Shown here: in pieces, positions 18,201 through 27,595 of the stretch
How the letters are laid out: each line of letters begins with the position of its first letter
Numbering within the stretch: position 1 is the stretch's first letter
From: JBBSUQ01 sp964389755
Lineage (GTDB): Bacteria > Bacteroidota > Bacteroidia > Flavobacteriales_D > Crocinitomicaceae
Assembly (NCBI GenBank): GCA_964389755.1
Contig: CAYMEW010000011.1
Span: forward strand, 1 to 64,000
Length of the DNA stretch: 64,000 nt
Reading direction: 5' to 3'
Notes under the pieces: model-generated
Told to the model about the DNA's origin: nothing
What the model saw: the letters and a program-made list of their open reading frames with translations, nothing else
Databases searched by the model: none
Program-made: the position numbers and the translations under genes

Positions 18201-20365
18201 GCATCGTTCACCGGTGTAACGGGGAATGTAATGACGGCCTGGTCACAATGTGCTTCCGGATCACACAGTTCGTATGTAAGCGTCCCGGACCCGTTAAAGT
18301 CGTTCGCCGGATCGAAGGTAACGATTCCGGTAGTCGGATCGTAGGTCCACGTGCCCGAACTGTTTGTTACTGAAACCTGGATGCCTGGAGTCGTTGGGTC
18401 CAGATCTACTGTAAACTGTCCGGAGCCATTCGTGGGCGGAACCGGATTACCGTCGATATCCGTATCATTAGCCAGGATCTGAATTGTTCCGTTCGCGCCG
18501 TCTTCGGTGAGTGTGGAACCGGTGTCATCTGTTGCCACAGGCGGCGTACAGCTGGCCATTACAACAGTTGTTGAAGGGGTAAATGAACAGGCAATAGAAG
18601 GGATCGTAATGGTTGCCGTGTAGGTTCCGCCCATCGCTGAAGTTGCATTTGAAATCACCGGGTTTTGCGATGAGGACGTAAAACCGTTCGGTCCGCTCCA
18701 CGAATAAACGGCATCCGTTGATGATTCGGCAGTCAGCATAATAGAAGAACCTATGCACACCGGGGAATTGCTGCCGGCTGCGGGTACGGAGCAAAGGGCG
18801 GCGTTAATCGGGGAAGAGGTTGTTCCGGGAATCGGGCAGCCATTGCTATCGAAAATTCCGGGGTTACTTCCGTTATTGAAAGTATTCCCGGACACATTTC
18901 CGGTTCCGAAAATGTAGGCTCTGTTATTGATGACATTATCGCACTGCAGATAAACACAGTCAGTGGATGCGGTAACGCGGAACTTCACGATCGTACTGTC
19001 ATTTCCGGCAGGGGAATTCAAAACGGTTCCTCCGCTCGTGCTGTTCGCACCCGTGCCGATTCGTACCCGCACGGTTTTCGTGGCGGTCAGGTATTCACCC
19101 TGATCATCGCCTGTCGGATCTGTCTTGAATCCGGCGTTCGGTCCGTAAAATACACGAATCGATCCGGGGACGAAATTCGCATTTCCTTCGATCGTGTCCG
19201 TAACAAATGTATTGACTGAAGGATCGGAGCCAATGTTTTTACAGGTAATTGTGTATTCCAGGGTATCTCCCGGCTCTACAAGCCCGGCGTTGAGGTCCTG
19301 TACTTTAACGGCAGCGCGCAGATCGGGTTCGTAAATATCAATGGCGGAAGTAACGACGTGGGTAAGAATTGTTTCCCCACCGGTTGTCACACGGATGGTT
19401 GCCGAGGTGGCACTGTTGCCGATGTAATTCTTGGAAGCATTGTTGGGCACGAAGATATTGGCATCATGTCCCAGCGTGTTGGCAAGATTAGGTATGCGGT
19501 ACGGTGTTAACACACCATTATAGGAAATGGTACTGTTGAAAATATCATTTGTCGGATGAATCGCGTCCGAGATGTTGATGTAACTTCCGGCCCCATTGAA
19601 AAGGAGCTGATCTCCTGTTTGCGAACGGTCACCATCATACGCGACAACCCCGAGGTCAAACGTAACTGGTCCGCTGAGTGGTGTGAGAAACCCGGAAATC
19701 GGCACGTTCACCGTTGTAAAACTTCCCGACACGGTTGCCAGACCGTTGAATACAGTCAGGTTACGCATCGGTTGCAGGTCATTTTTATAAACCACGACGA
19801 TGGTCCAGCCACCCCATTTATTCGTACTTCCCGTTTCAACGAACTGATTGGCAATGGTGAAGCGCGCATTATTTCCGGCGGCCTTTACAATGGCGGTAAT
19901 ATCGGAAAAAGCGTGATACGAACTATACCCGGTCGTGTTGTCCTGGCGGTCTGCGGGCAACGCGGTAATCGTCTGATAAGATCCGTTATTCACTTTCAGT
20001 TTCACGCTAAAGCGGTTCGCGTAGTTTGGCTTTCCGGAATTAGACATTCCCGACCAGTACAAGCCGGCCCAGGAAATCTCACTGCAGTTGGGCAGGTCCA
20101 GGCTGTCACTACTCGACTGAAATGTTGCGGGATCGCCGTCTATGTCAATGTAGGCGGCAGTGTAGTTGTTGTTTTGAGCCGTTCCGGAGGGCGGTGCCTG
20201 TGCCGTGCCCGGACATCCGCCGTTGCAGGAAACCGATGAATTGGAAATAAAACGGATTCCTCCTTTTTGAGAGAACTGCGTTCTGATCGTAAAGGGTGTA
20301 ACCAATTGGGCGTAAGATCCTGCACAAATCGAAACAAGGATGAGAGAGACTATAAATTTCTTCAT
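15279..20365 (-). CDS. Giant T9SS-secreted surface adhesin (interrupted by assembly gap)
   Basis: Read as one gene across the N-gap. Order: signal peptide ([20 protein letters not shown]); an N-terminal beta-rich domain; a DUF11-like Ig domain ([15 protein letters not shown]); a PKD/Ig-like domain; six cadherin/VCBS-like Ig repeats each with an EDxP motif and an NGxxTYT or GTxTY strand; calcium-binding thrombospondin type-3 repeats ([12 protein letters not shown] and similar); and a type-B gliding-motility C-terminal sorting domain ([15 protein letters not shown] ... GTYYYIF). The two sides of the gap are in different frames only because the 100-N filler is arbitrary; a 272-base repeat unit would restore the frame and give about 1752 residues. 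Likely a Ca-dependent cell-surface adhesin exported with the help of the downstream PorP/SprF. Confidence 0.85.
16079..16178. other. Assembly gap of exactly 100 N
   Basis: A run of 100 N, the usual filler for a gap of unknown size. It lies inside the type-3 repeat region of the adhesin gene. The 55 bases on its left (16024-16078) are an exact copy of 16269-16323, and the 55 bases on its right (16179-16233) are an exact copy of 16596-16650. Confidence 0.98.
16681..17571 (-). repeat. Three tandem 297-bp repeats (99-residue Ig/cadherin-like units)
   Basis: Adhesin repeats 4 to 6 occupy roughly 17571-17275, 17274-16978 and 16977-16681 with an exact 297-base period. Repeats 5 and 6 are nearly identical at the DNA level over most of their length (for example [20 protein letters not shown] in both), which indicates recent duplication or gene conversion; repeat 4 is more diverged. 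Confidence 0.8.
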
Positions 20366-20380
20366 AACCAGTTGTTGGGA

Positions 20381-20725
20381 TTAGTTGTGAATTGTAAAAC
20401 GGGTCGTGTAAGTTCCTTTGGCGGTTCGAATGACAAAGTTGTATTCGTCTGCCTCAAACTCTTCCAGGTTTACGGTAAAATAATTGGGAGAGGGGATCAA
20501 TTCTGCCTCGCGGATGGCATACACCACCTTTCCTTCAGAGTTGGTGACCGTAAAAGAACCAAAAGGCTCATCGTCGCCGTTAAAAGATACGAAGAGAACT
20601 TTTTCACCGTACGCTTCCGTTTGTTGCAGTGCTATCTCCGGTGTACCGGAAACCTGTGCAAAAAGCGCGGAACTTAAATGCAGGAAAATACCTGCTAACA
20701 AGCTTTTAAACATCATTTGTTTCAT
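20381..20725 (-). CDS. Small secreted protein heading the adhesin operon
   Basis: 114 residues with a signal peptide (MKQMMFKSLLAGIFLHLSSALFAQ) and a single beta-sandwich-like domain resembling a stand-alone T9SS type-A C-terminal domain: GEKVLFVSFNGDDEP, TNSEGKVVY, and YNFVIRTAKGTYTTRFTIHN at the end, where TGxYxxxI(R)-like endings are typical of sorting domains. Its stop is 15 bases before the adhesin ATG, so it is the first gene of that operon. It could be a minor cargo or a periplasmic helper for the adhesin; the CTD-like resemblance is my inference. Confidence 0.6.
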   Translation of the reverse strand: MKQMMFKSLLAGIFLHLSSALFAQVSGTPEIALQQTEAYGEKVLFVSFNGDDEPFGSFTVTNSEGKVVYAIREAELIPSPNYFTVNLEEFEADEYNFVIRTAKGTYTTRFTIHN

Positions 20726-20987
20726 TTTTTGAAGACAGAACCAGGGACCGGTTTATGTCATTTGTTTTCATAAGTACCCTGAATAACGGGTGTTTTAGTA
20801 GGCTATTCGAACATGTTGATTTGTCGATAGCAGGTTCTTCTGTCACGTGTTATTCGGATAATTTCGGCGAATGTAGACCATTCTCCGAAATTTGCCTTCC
20901 GAAAGTTAACAAGTGAGCAATAATTGGAATAAGTGAGTGAGATTTATCAATACGCGTCTCAAAATCCTTTTCCGGGAAAGAAAAAAT

Positions 20988-20995
20988 TAATTTTG
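20988..20995 (+). promoter_or_regulatory. Candidate -7 promoter element of the sensor kinase gene
   Basis: TAATTTTG followed by CG, a perfect match to the Bacteroidota TAnnTTTG element, 19 bases before the ATG at 21015. No clear TTTG -33 element is seen. The 289-base spacer (20726-21014) also has to hold the divergent adhesin-operon promoter, for which I see no convincing match. Confidence 0.5.
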
Positions 20996-21014
20996 CGAAA
21001 CATATCGTTTCCGT

Positions 21015-23978
21015 ATGAATCTGAACATCCGTGGTTTTGCCGGTTTTCTGCTTATCCTTTTTCCTTTCCTGGTTTGCGCACAGCAGGAGGGGAAGTTTGT
21101 CGACCAGATGCAGGATCCGAGCATACCTTTTACGATAACCCGATTCGGTACGAAACACGGGCTTCCACAAAACCAGGTAACTGCAATCGTTCAACGAAAA
21201 AATGGGAACCTGATACTCTCCACGGCCAACGGCCTGGTTGAATATGACGGCACGCAATTCACCGAATTCATCCATCACGAGAAATACCGGGGTATACTCT
21301 ATAAGAGCTTGTACTGGCATGAAAAAACGCAAATGCTTTATGGCAAAACGCACGAACCGGGTTTTGACCGCGTGTGCCCGGCACTGATTTCAGTCGCGTG
21401 GCTTTATGCGGTGCACATGAATGATAATACGATTTACGGTGCCGATGCCGACGGTAAAATCATCCGAAAAGCCATACAGGAAAAAAATTTCCACACTGTT
21501 TTTCAAACGGGCATCACGAATCCGGTTTCCCTGTTTGTAAAGCAAGACCACTATTACCTTTCTTCGGCAACGGGTGTCTGGCACATAGATGGTGTAACAG
21601 GCCTTAAAACGCTATTGAGATCCTCAGCGATATGCCGCTTCAGGGAGAATCCGTATAACGGAAAGGTTTACGCCTTAAGCAGTAACGGATCTTTGATCTA
21701 TGAGATCTCGGGCAAAGACATCCGCTTGATCGAAGATGTGGGCCGGGGAACGGACGTCAGTTCACTTCGGATGACCGACATCACCTTTTCCGGTCCCGAC
21801 ACCTGGTTCATAAGTTCAAACCAGGGCCTCATTCAGCGAGGTCCGAGCAACACGCGGCTTTACGGCATCGAAAGTCACATGCCCGCACTATATATGGAAT
21901 GCGTACATTATGATGCCAGGCAGGGATGCCTGTTTGTCGGAACTTCGAGTAACGGACTGCTGAAACTGCAGATGAAAAGTTGCTTCGGCTTTTACGGGTC
22001 GGCCGGATTGGGTGAAGAGTCGTGCGGTGCGATTGTCAATGACCGGGAAGGGAACATCTATATTGCCGGTTCACAGGGGAATATTTACAAAGTCGGTCAA
22101 CAGGGCGTTCACCTGTACGGAACAATGCCCTTTGCCATTTCAACCCTTACCTTTTCTAAGGCGGGGACACTTTTTATCGGAACGTGGGGAGGAAGCGTGT
22201 ACGAATACAAAAACGGAAAGAAAATCGACAGTATTTCGCTGAATCAACTCGGTAAAAGCAGTGTTCACGCGATATTCCGGGATTCAAAAGGAGAACTTTG
22301 GCTGGGACTGAATAAGGGGCTTGCAAAAGGAACCGACCCGGGTTACGTAAGACGCGCATATCCCGGGATTCAAGAGACGATCATCACCATTTTCGAACGT
22401 CGGGACGGAACACTTTGCCTGGGGGGAACGGAGCACGTCATCTTCATTTCGGCGGACAGAAAAAGGACGTATACCATTGGCCGCAGGGACGGATTTTCTC
22501 AACACGAAACACGCGCTTTTTACGAAGATTCCGAAGGAAGCCTCTGGATCGGCACGTACGGAGGCGGAGTTTACCGGTATGCGAACGAAAAAGTTCTTTC
22601 TATAAATCGCCTTCCGGGTTGCAATCTGAGTGAAGATGCCTTTACGCTGGCTCCCGACGGAAACGGAAACCTGCTCATCACATCCAATAAAGGATTGTGG
22701 ATGGTAAACGAGCGGAAACTCAAACTATTCGCAGAAGGCGGAATACCGTATCTCGTTCCGTTCTATTACGGTGAAGAAAGCGGTATCGCAAATACAGAGT
22801 TCAACGGAGGAACACTTCACAATTACCTGGCGGCGGGAAACGGCGAGTTCTGGTTTCCTACGATCCAGGGACCGGTCATCAAATATCCGGATCAACTCGT
22901 ATATCGCAAACTGATTCCGCAGTTTCGGTCGTTTAAGGTGAACGATACGATCCATTCTTTTTCTGATCCCGTTTTGAAGCGTTCCACCCATACGATCAGC
23001 TTCGATTTCTATTGCTCGAATTATTCCAATAAGTTCAACATGTATTACCAGTATAAACTGACCGGCCCCGGATTACCGGATACATGGAGTGAACTGCAAA
23101 AAAGCGGGAATGTAAATTTTAAAATGCTGCCACCGGGTCGCTATGTTTTTGCCATTCGGGCGATCGATGCATTTAATGATCCGTCACCCGAGGAACGCTT
23201 TTATACCTTTGAAATTAAACCGTATTTACACGAAACGACCTGGTTTCAACTGTTGATGGTCTCCCTGATCATCCTCGGCATTGCCGGCTTTTTGAGACTA
23301 CGATACATCCGAAGCCTGAAAAAAGAAAGCCGTGAAAATAAAATCAACCAGACGATCCTGGAGCTTAAATTAAAAGCGATTCAGTCCAAGATGGATCCGC
23401 ATTTTATCTTTAATTCGCTAAATAATATCATTTACTTATTAAATGCGGGAAAATACCTCGAAGCCGAAGAACTCGTGCACGATTTTTCACTTTTGCTCCG
23501 GCGTTTCCTGGAAAAAAGCGATGAAACATTCCTTTCTTTGCGTGAAGAATTCGACATTATCGACCTGTACCTGCTCATTGAGCAAAAGCGCTTCAATTCC
23601 CAATTTACCTATGAACTGATCCTGGATGATGCTATGAGTGGCATCCCGATTCCCACCTTACTCATTCAACCGCTTGTGGAAAATGCTGTAAAACACGGAA
23701 TTTCACATGCGGACCACCGGTGTTACATCCGGCTGAAAGCCGAAAAAACTGCAAGCGGAATAATGATAACCGTTGAAGACAACGGAATTGGCCTCAGGCG
23801 GTCGAAAGAGATCAACAAACACCGTAAAGATCACGTCTCAAAAGGCATTAACCTGGTGAAAGATAAAATCGATATCATGCGGGAAAAACATGGTATCCGG
23901 ATCGAGCTCACTATTTTTGAGAATGAACACACTGAAACCGGTGGAACCATAAGCCGGTTAAAAATCGATTTTCCATGA
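21015..23978 (+). CDS. LytS-type sensor histidine kinase with two-component propeller
   Basis: 987 residues. Signal peptide (ending LVCAQ), a periplasmic two-component-regulator propeller (residues about 35-620; Reg_prop-like units such as DSEGSLWIGTYGGGVYRY), a Y_Y_Y Ig-like domain (635-735), one membrane helix near 740-760, a coiled coil, and a His_kinase (PF06580) domain with KMDPHFIFNSLNN (phospho-acceptor His796) and an HATPase part with VENAVKHG (Asn890) and DNGIGL. It would sense an extracellular signal and phosphorylate the LytTR regulator, whose ATG overlaps its stop by four bases. It diverges from the adhesin operon, a possible target. Confidence 0.92.
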   Translation: MNLNIRGFAGFLLILFPFLVCAQQEGKFVDQMQDPSIPFTITRFGTKHGLPQNQVTAIVQRKNGNLILSTANGLVEYDGTQFTEFIHHEKYRGILYKSLYWHEKTQMLYGKTHEPGFDRVCPALISVAWLYAVHMNDNTIYGADADGKIIRKAIQEKNFHTVFQTGITNPVSLFVKQDHYYLSSATGVWHIDGVTGLKTLLRSSAICRFRENPYNGKVYALSSNGSLIYEISGKDIRLIEDVGRGTDVSSLRMTDITFSGPDTWFISSNQGLIQRGPSNTRLYGIESHMPALYMECVHYDARQGCLFVGTSSNGLLKLQMKSCFGFYGSAGLGEESCGAIVNDREGNIYIAGSQGNIYKVGQQGVHLYGTMPFAISTLTFSKAGTLFIGTWGGSVYEYKNGKKIDSISLNQLGKSSVHAIFRDSKGELWLGLNKGLAKGTDPGYVRRAYPGIQETIITIFERRDGTLCLGGTEHVIFISADRKRTYTIGRRDGFSQHETRAFYEDSEGSLWIGTYGGGVYRYANEKVLSINRLPGCNLSEDAFTLAPDGNGNLLITSNKGLWMVNERKLKLFAEGGIPYLVPFYYGEESGIANTEFNGGTLHNYLAAGNGEFWFPTIQGPVIKYPDQLVYRKLIPQFRSFKVNDTIHSFSDPVLKRSTHTISFDFYCSNYSNKFNMYYQYKLTGPGLPDTWSELQKSGNVNFKMLPPGRYVFAIRAIDAFNDPSPEERFYTFEIKPYLHETTWFQLLMVSLIILGIAGFLRLRYIRSLKKESRENKINQTILELKLKAIQSKMDPHFIFNSLNNIIYLLNAGKYLEAEELVHDFSLLLRRFLEKSDETFLSLREEFDIIDLYLLIEQKRFNSQFTYELILDDAMSGIPIPTLLIQPLVENAVKHGISHADHRCYIRLKAEKTASGIMITVEDNGIGLRRSKEINKHRKDHVSKGINLVKDKIDIMREKHGIRIELTIFENEHTETGGTISRLKIDFP

Positions 23979-24682
23979 TACGATGTCTCGTTGTCGAAGA
24001 CGAATTTGCAGCACAACAGCTTCTTCTTAAAAAGCTGAACGTTTTTTATCCCGACGTGGAAGTACTCGCAGTGGTAAACAATAAAGCGGAAGCGATTGAT
24101 TTTATTAAGAACAACTCGCTGGATCTCGTTTTTTTAGATGTACGCATTAAGGGAGGAACAGGTATTGACGTTTTACAGGAAGTTCCGGACCGCCAGTTCG
24201 AAGCCATCTTTGTAACTGCATATGATGACTACGCGATACATGCACTCAACGAAAACGCATCGTATTACTTACTGAAACCGTTGCGAAATGCTGATTTCCA
24301 GAAGGGCATGGAAGCGGTTCTGAAACGGATCAGGGCGAAAAAAGAACCTGATTTTATATTCGTTCCCTATAAAGGAGTGGATATCCGCATTCCGGTTAAA
24401 GAGATCATTTACCTGGAATCGGATGGCGCATATACGTACCTGGTTACGGAAACAGAGCGGTACATATCGTCTCGCAATTTGGGATATTACGAAAAAAAAT
24501 TCCCGGCCTATCGCTTCATTCGCTCCCATCACTCGTTTATTGTCAATTTATCGCACGTACATTCTTTTAAAAAGGGGCGGAGCGGGGCGTTGCTTATGGG
24601 AAACGGGGTGGAAATACCCGTATCGCAGCGACGCATGATGGATTTCCGGAAAGCTGCCGAAAGGTTTAAAACAGATCGTTAG
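23975..24682 (+). CDS. LytTR-family response regulator
   Basis: 235 residues: a receiver domain (1-120) with the acidic pocket E8/D9, phospho-acceptor Asp55 in LVFLDVRIKGG, Thr81 and Lys101, followed by a LytTR DNA-binding domain (130-235) with IPVKEIIYLESDGAYTYL and the FIRSHHSFIVNL motif. It starts inside the kinase stop (ATGA), so the pair is translationally coupled. LytTR regulators bind short direct repeats near promoters. Everything needed for phosphotransfer is present. Nearest candidate targets are its own promoter and the divergent adhesin operon. Confidence 0.93.
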   Translation: MIRCLVVEDEFAAQQLLLKKLNVFYPDVEVLAVVNNKAEAIDFIKNNSLDLVFLDVRIKGGTGIDVLQEVPDRQFEAIFVTAYDDYAIHALNENASYYLLKPLRNADFQKGMEAVLKRIRAKKEPDFIFVPYKGVDIRIPVKEIIYLESDGAYTYLVTETERYISSRNLGYYEKKFPAYRFIRSHHSFIVNLSHVHSFKKGRSGALLMGNGVEIPVSQRRMMDFRKAAERFKTDR

Positions 24683-24921
24683 CCGTACAGCACAAATCGC
24701 GGGTTAAAACTAATGGCAAGTTGAATGCACGGACATGCTAACTGCGATGCCTGAAGTTAATAGGAAATGATGGAAAAAAAAGTATTAATGGGGTTGATAG
24801 GTAGGTTTTGGGCTTATTTGGATTGAAGCGCGGAATTAATGACAACTCGCAAAGTAAAGCCTTAATTGCAAAACTAATTACGATCGAAAACAAACGGATG
24901 CCAAAATGTTATGAGGAAAGC

Positions 24922-25425
24922 ATGATCGGAAAAATTAAGTATATCACCACAGTCGTTGCATTTAGTTTGGTTTTGGTCAGGTGCACAGTTTATTTAAGAC
25001 CGACTCCGGAAAAACTTGAATCTTACAGACCTGATTCGGTTTATAATTTCTACAAATATTATGCTGCTGAATTTGAAGGCCAAATTGGAAATAATGCTGA
25101 TTATATGATCCATTTCGGACTCAATTATTCGGATTCTACGTATTGGATACTAATTTCAAATTCGGAGACAACTTACCCTACAGAGGATTCGTTCAGTGGA
25201 AAGTATTCGGTAAATGATGAGGGGACGGTTTTTCTAAAGGGTGACTCTCCGTTTGTAAATAATCAATATCAAATAGTCACTACCCAAAGATCGATACAAT
25301 CCTATTTCCTTGCTGAATTTAAATTAAAAGGAAAGTATAGTCGCATTTTTGGCAAGGAGAAAAAGAGTGCCTATTGTGAAATCGGTTATCCCTATGAACT
25401 GGAAGAATGTTTAATTGGACACTAA
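24922..25425 (+). CDS. Membrane-anchored or lipoprotein-like hypothetical protein, 167 residues
   Basis: I start at ATG 24922, which gives an N-terminal export signal (MIGKIKYITTVVAFSLVLVRC); the open frame continues upstream only to TTG 24808, with sequence unlike protein. The Cys at the end of the signal suggests a lipoprotein, but Arg before it is unusual, so it may instead stay membrane-anchored. The rest is Tyr/Ser-rich with beta strands (YTYWILISNS, GKYSVNDEGTVFLKG) and ends with two Cys. No family recognised. Confidence 0.55.
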   Translation: MIGKIKYITTVVAFSLVLVRCTVYLRPTPEKLESYRPDSVYNFYKYYAAEFEGQIGNNADYMIHFGLNYSDSTYWILISNSETTYPTEDSFSGKYSVNDEGTVFLKGDSPFVNNQYQIVTTQRSIQSYFLAEFKLKGKYSRIFGKEKKSAYCEIGYPYELEECLIGH

Positions 25426-25507
25426 ACCAAACTTTCCGATTGAGAATCGGATAAGCTATTTGGTCATGTAGTGTGAACGCTGTATGTTTGCGTCACTGAA
25501 ATTAACA

Positions 25508-26143
25508 ATGCAAAGCACTGCCATCAAATTTATCTTAATCACGATAATCACTTTCGGTTTGAGGGAAAGTCAGGCTCAGGACAGTGCTGTTTTTATAAGT
25601 GTTGGTGAAAATCAAATTATTTATAGAAATATTGAAAATAAAGTCACCGTCAACTCCAATTTTTCATCGAATGCATATCGCGTTGTATTCAAATATTGTG
25701 ATTCGGTTCGTGAGCTAATTCCCAACCAGGAATATTCGGTTATTCCTGGTAACGGTCGCATAATCGAAATAGAAATAATTGACTCCAAAGATTCAAACAA
25801 CGTTTTCTATGCGAAACAATTCAAAATAGACTATTTGCCCGACCCCCAACTATTTTATGGTATTTCCGTTAACGGATCCAAAATTGATCTGCTGGCGACC
25901 AAATTAACCGCTAAATACACGCCTTCTTTTAATATATCCGATCCGGATACTTCCTTTGAAGTAATCAGATGGCAAATAAGTATTGGAAATAGCACATTTG
26001 AAGGTAATGGGCCGGAGATCTCGGAAGAGGTCAAAGATACATTGGCTAAGAATAAAAAGGCGCAAATATTAAGTGTTTTAGCCGTAGTAAAAGGTCCGGA
26101 TGGTGTGGCTCGAAAAATTGAAGGTGTTTATGAAATAAAATGA
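25508..26143 (+). CDS. Secreted protein resembling GldM C-terminal domains
   Basis: From ATG 25508 it has a signal peptide ending ESQAQDS; an ATG at 25484 would add eight residues. The mature part reads FISVGENQIIYRNIENKVTVNSNF, then IIEIEIIDSKDSN, YAKQFKIDYLPDPQLFYG and SVNGSKI, a pattern like the repeating domains of the T9SS/gliding motor shaft protein GldM (xYRGVDNPVxVSVPG ... FRVKxVPDPxP). It lacks the GldM membrane helix and N-terminal domains and is less than half the length, so it is not GldM itself. It may be a stand-alone periplasmic domain. Resemblance is by eye. Confidence 0.5.
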   Translation: MQSTAIKFILITIITFGLRESQAQDSAVFISVGENQIIYRNIENKVTVNSNFSSNAYRVVFKYCDSVRELIPNQEYSVIPGNGRIIEIEIIDSKDSNNVFYAKQFKIDYLPDPQLFYGISVNGSKIDLLATKLTAKYTPSFNISDPDTSFEVIRWQISIGNSTFEGNGPEISEEVKDTLAKNKKAQILSVLAVVKGPDGVARKIEGVYEIK

Positions 26144-26196
26144 TTACGACAATTACTTAATGCGCGGACCTGTTAAAACCTCTGTAAATTCACAAT

Positions 26197-26679
26197 TTGA
26201 CCATAATAGAAAAACCTCAACTCAAATTTGTCCAAAGGCTTCAAGATGCGTTTAAGTCTCAGGCTATTATTCCGTGGCTACTCGCTTTATTTCTGATAGT
26301 GACCGGTGCGGGATGTATGAATCGCGTTCAGGGAATAGCACTGGTTATAATAGGAATAACTTATTCGTTACTATTAACTTTCTGGATATTCCGAATCGCG
26401 AAAATACATATATTTAAAATTGAAGAATCCGCGGATAAGCTTCAGATTTACTATCAGTTAAGTAAACACACAAAGGAACAGGATCTATTTGTAAATCAAC
26501 ATCTGTTTAGAACTTTTGACAAAAGCCGATATTCTTTGAAACAGATTCACTTCCTGGTGGCTGAAAAAACGTTTATTAAACAATACGCGTTCGGCCTGTG
26601 GACAGAAGATGAAATTGAATATCTGAAGAAAGAATTAAGAAAGATAGGATTTAAAAAAACCTTTGGAGAAAATCTATAA
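26197..26679 (+). CDS. Small membrane protein with C-terminal soluble domain
   Basis: 160 residues from TTG 26197 (no ATG fits before the membrane part). Two adjacent hydrophobic helices at about 25-45 and 46-68, then a 90-residue soluble tail with PH-like beta pattern (KLQIYYQLSKHTKEQDLF, SLKQIHFLVAEKTF) ending in an amphipathic helix (EIEYLKKELRKIGFKKTFG). No family recognised. Located 53 bases behind the GldM-like gene, possibly co-transcribed. Confidence 0.5.
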   Translation: MTIIEKPQLKFVQRLQDAFKSQAIIPWLLALFLIVTGAGCMNRVQGIALVIIGITYSLLLTFWIFRIAKIHIFKIEESADKLQIYYQLSKHTKEQDLFVNQHLFRTFDKSRYSLKQIHFLVAEKTFIKQYAFGLWTEDEIEYLKKELRKIGFKKTFGENL

Positions 26680-26795
26680 TCAGTTGATAACAAGCTCCTT
26701 ACAATCCAGTGATAAATGGAATAAATTAATCTGCCTCGCTTCAGAACGCTTTACCGCCGCAGGATAATAACTCCTGAATTCACTACCTTCGTACA

Positions 26796-27233
26796 ATGAA
26801 TGCTTTCCTCTTTGCCTGGAATCCCGTTAAATGGCCCTGGCCAACATTAACAGAAGACATTCGTGTCCTCAGCGACACGGGGATGCACACCGACCTGTGG
26901 AGCTGCGCGAGTCATAAATCCGTGCGGGAAGGAGATCGCGCTTTTCTCGTGCGGGTAGGGAAGAAGCCGACGGGCTTAATGGGATCGGGCTACGTTTCAT
27001 CGGAACCTTTCTACAGCGAAAAAAACGGGATCTCGCGTATGCGTGTGCTGATCAATTTCGACGTGCTGCTCGATCCGGGCTCGGAGCCTATTTTGGGTAT
27101 GGAAGAGTTGCGTTCGGGTGTTTTGAAACAACAGTTGTGGTCGCCACAGGCCTCCGGGATCTCGATCCGGCCGCAGCTTGTTCCGGAACTGGAGGAACTT
27201 TGGCAGGCCTTTCTGCAAAGACACGGAAAATGA
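26796..27233 (+). CDS. EVE/PUA-like domain protein
   Basis: 145 residues. The pattern FLFAWNPVKWPW ... GDRAFLVRVGKKPTGLMGSGYVSSEPF ... INFDVLLDP ... LWSPQASGISI ... ELEELW resembles the PUA-fold/EVE-like domains that bind modified bases and often precede HNH or McrB-type restriction modules. Here the domain stands alone with no nuclease attached or next to it. It might sense modified nucleic acid, but that is inferred from the fold only. A TACCTTCG element (26784-26791) just before the ATG could be its -7 box. Confidence 0.45.
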   Translation: MNAFLFAWNPVKWPWPTLTEDIRVLSDTGMHTDLWSCASHKSVREGDRAFLVRVGKKPTGLMGSGYVSSEPFYSEKNGISRMRVLINFDVLLDPGSEPILGMEELRSGVLKQQLWSPQASGISIRPQLVPELEELWQAFLQRHGK

Positions 27234-27595
27234 ATGCCCGTGAAGTTGAGATCCGGATCGCGCATGGGTCCTCTAAGTAGCGCAGGCAATTCTCTTAGCT
27301 TTTTAGAGTCTAGCGGCTTTATCCGAAACTTCAGATCAATAAATAAGAGACGATACAAAAAGTATTTGAACGAATAATCGAATAAAACGATGTCCGGTGC
27401 GATTCGCGGTACCTTTGATTCAAACAATCGATAATTTTCGTTGTTGCATTCAATAACCAGTGTCCCGATGCAGCAATTCGGATAAAAATTAGAGCGCGGC
27501 GGATGTTTTTAAGGAATGTCATACATGCAGCTGGCAAGTACCCCGCGTCGATCGCTTGGAACCGATCTGTCGATTTTAAAAAGTAACTACAAAAT
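27234..27595. other. Gene-poor stretch
   Basis: 362 bases between the EVE-like gene and the AI-2E transporter with no convincing frame. Minus-strand open frames here run into both neighbours antisense and look like non-coding shadows. No hairpin or RNA gene seen. Confidence 0.45.

Noticed and set aside
15279..20365. Adhesin gene broken by a frameshift
   Set aside because: The apparent frame change falls exactly on the 100-N filler; a repeat-sized fill restores the frame, so this is not a pseudogene.
25508..26143. GldM itself
   Set aside because: It lacks the membrane helix and is less than half the length of GldM.
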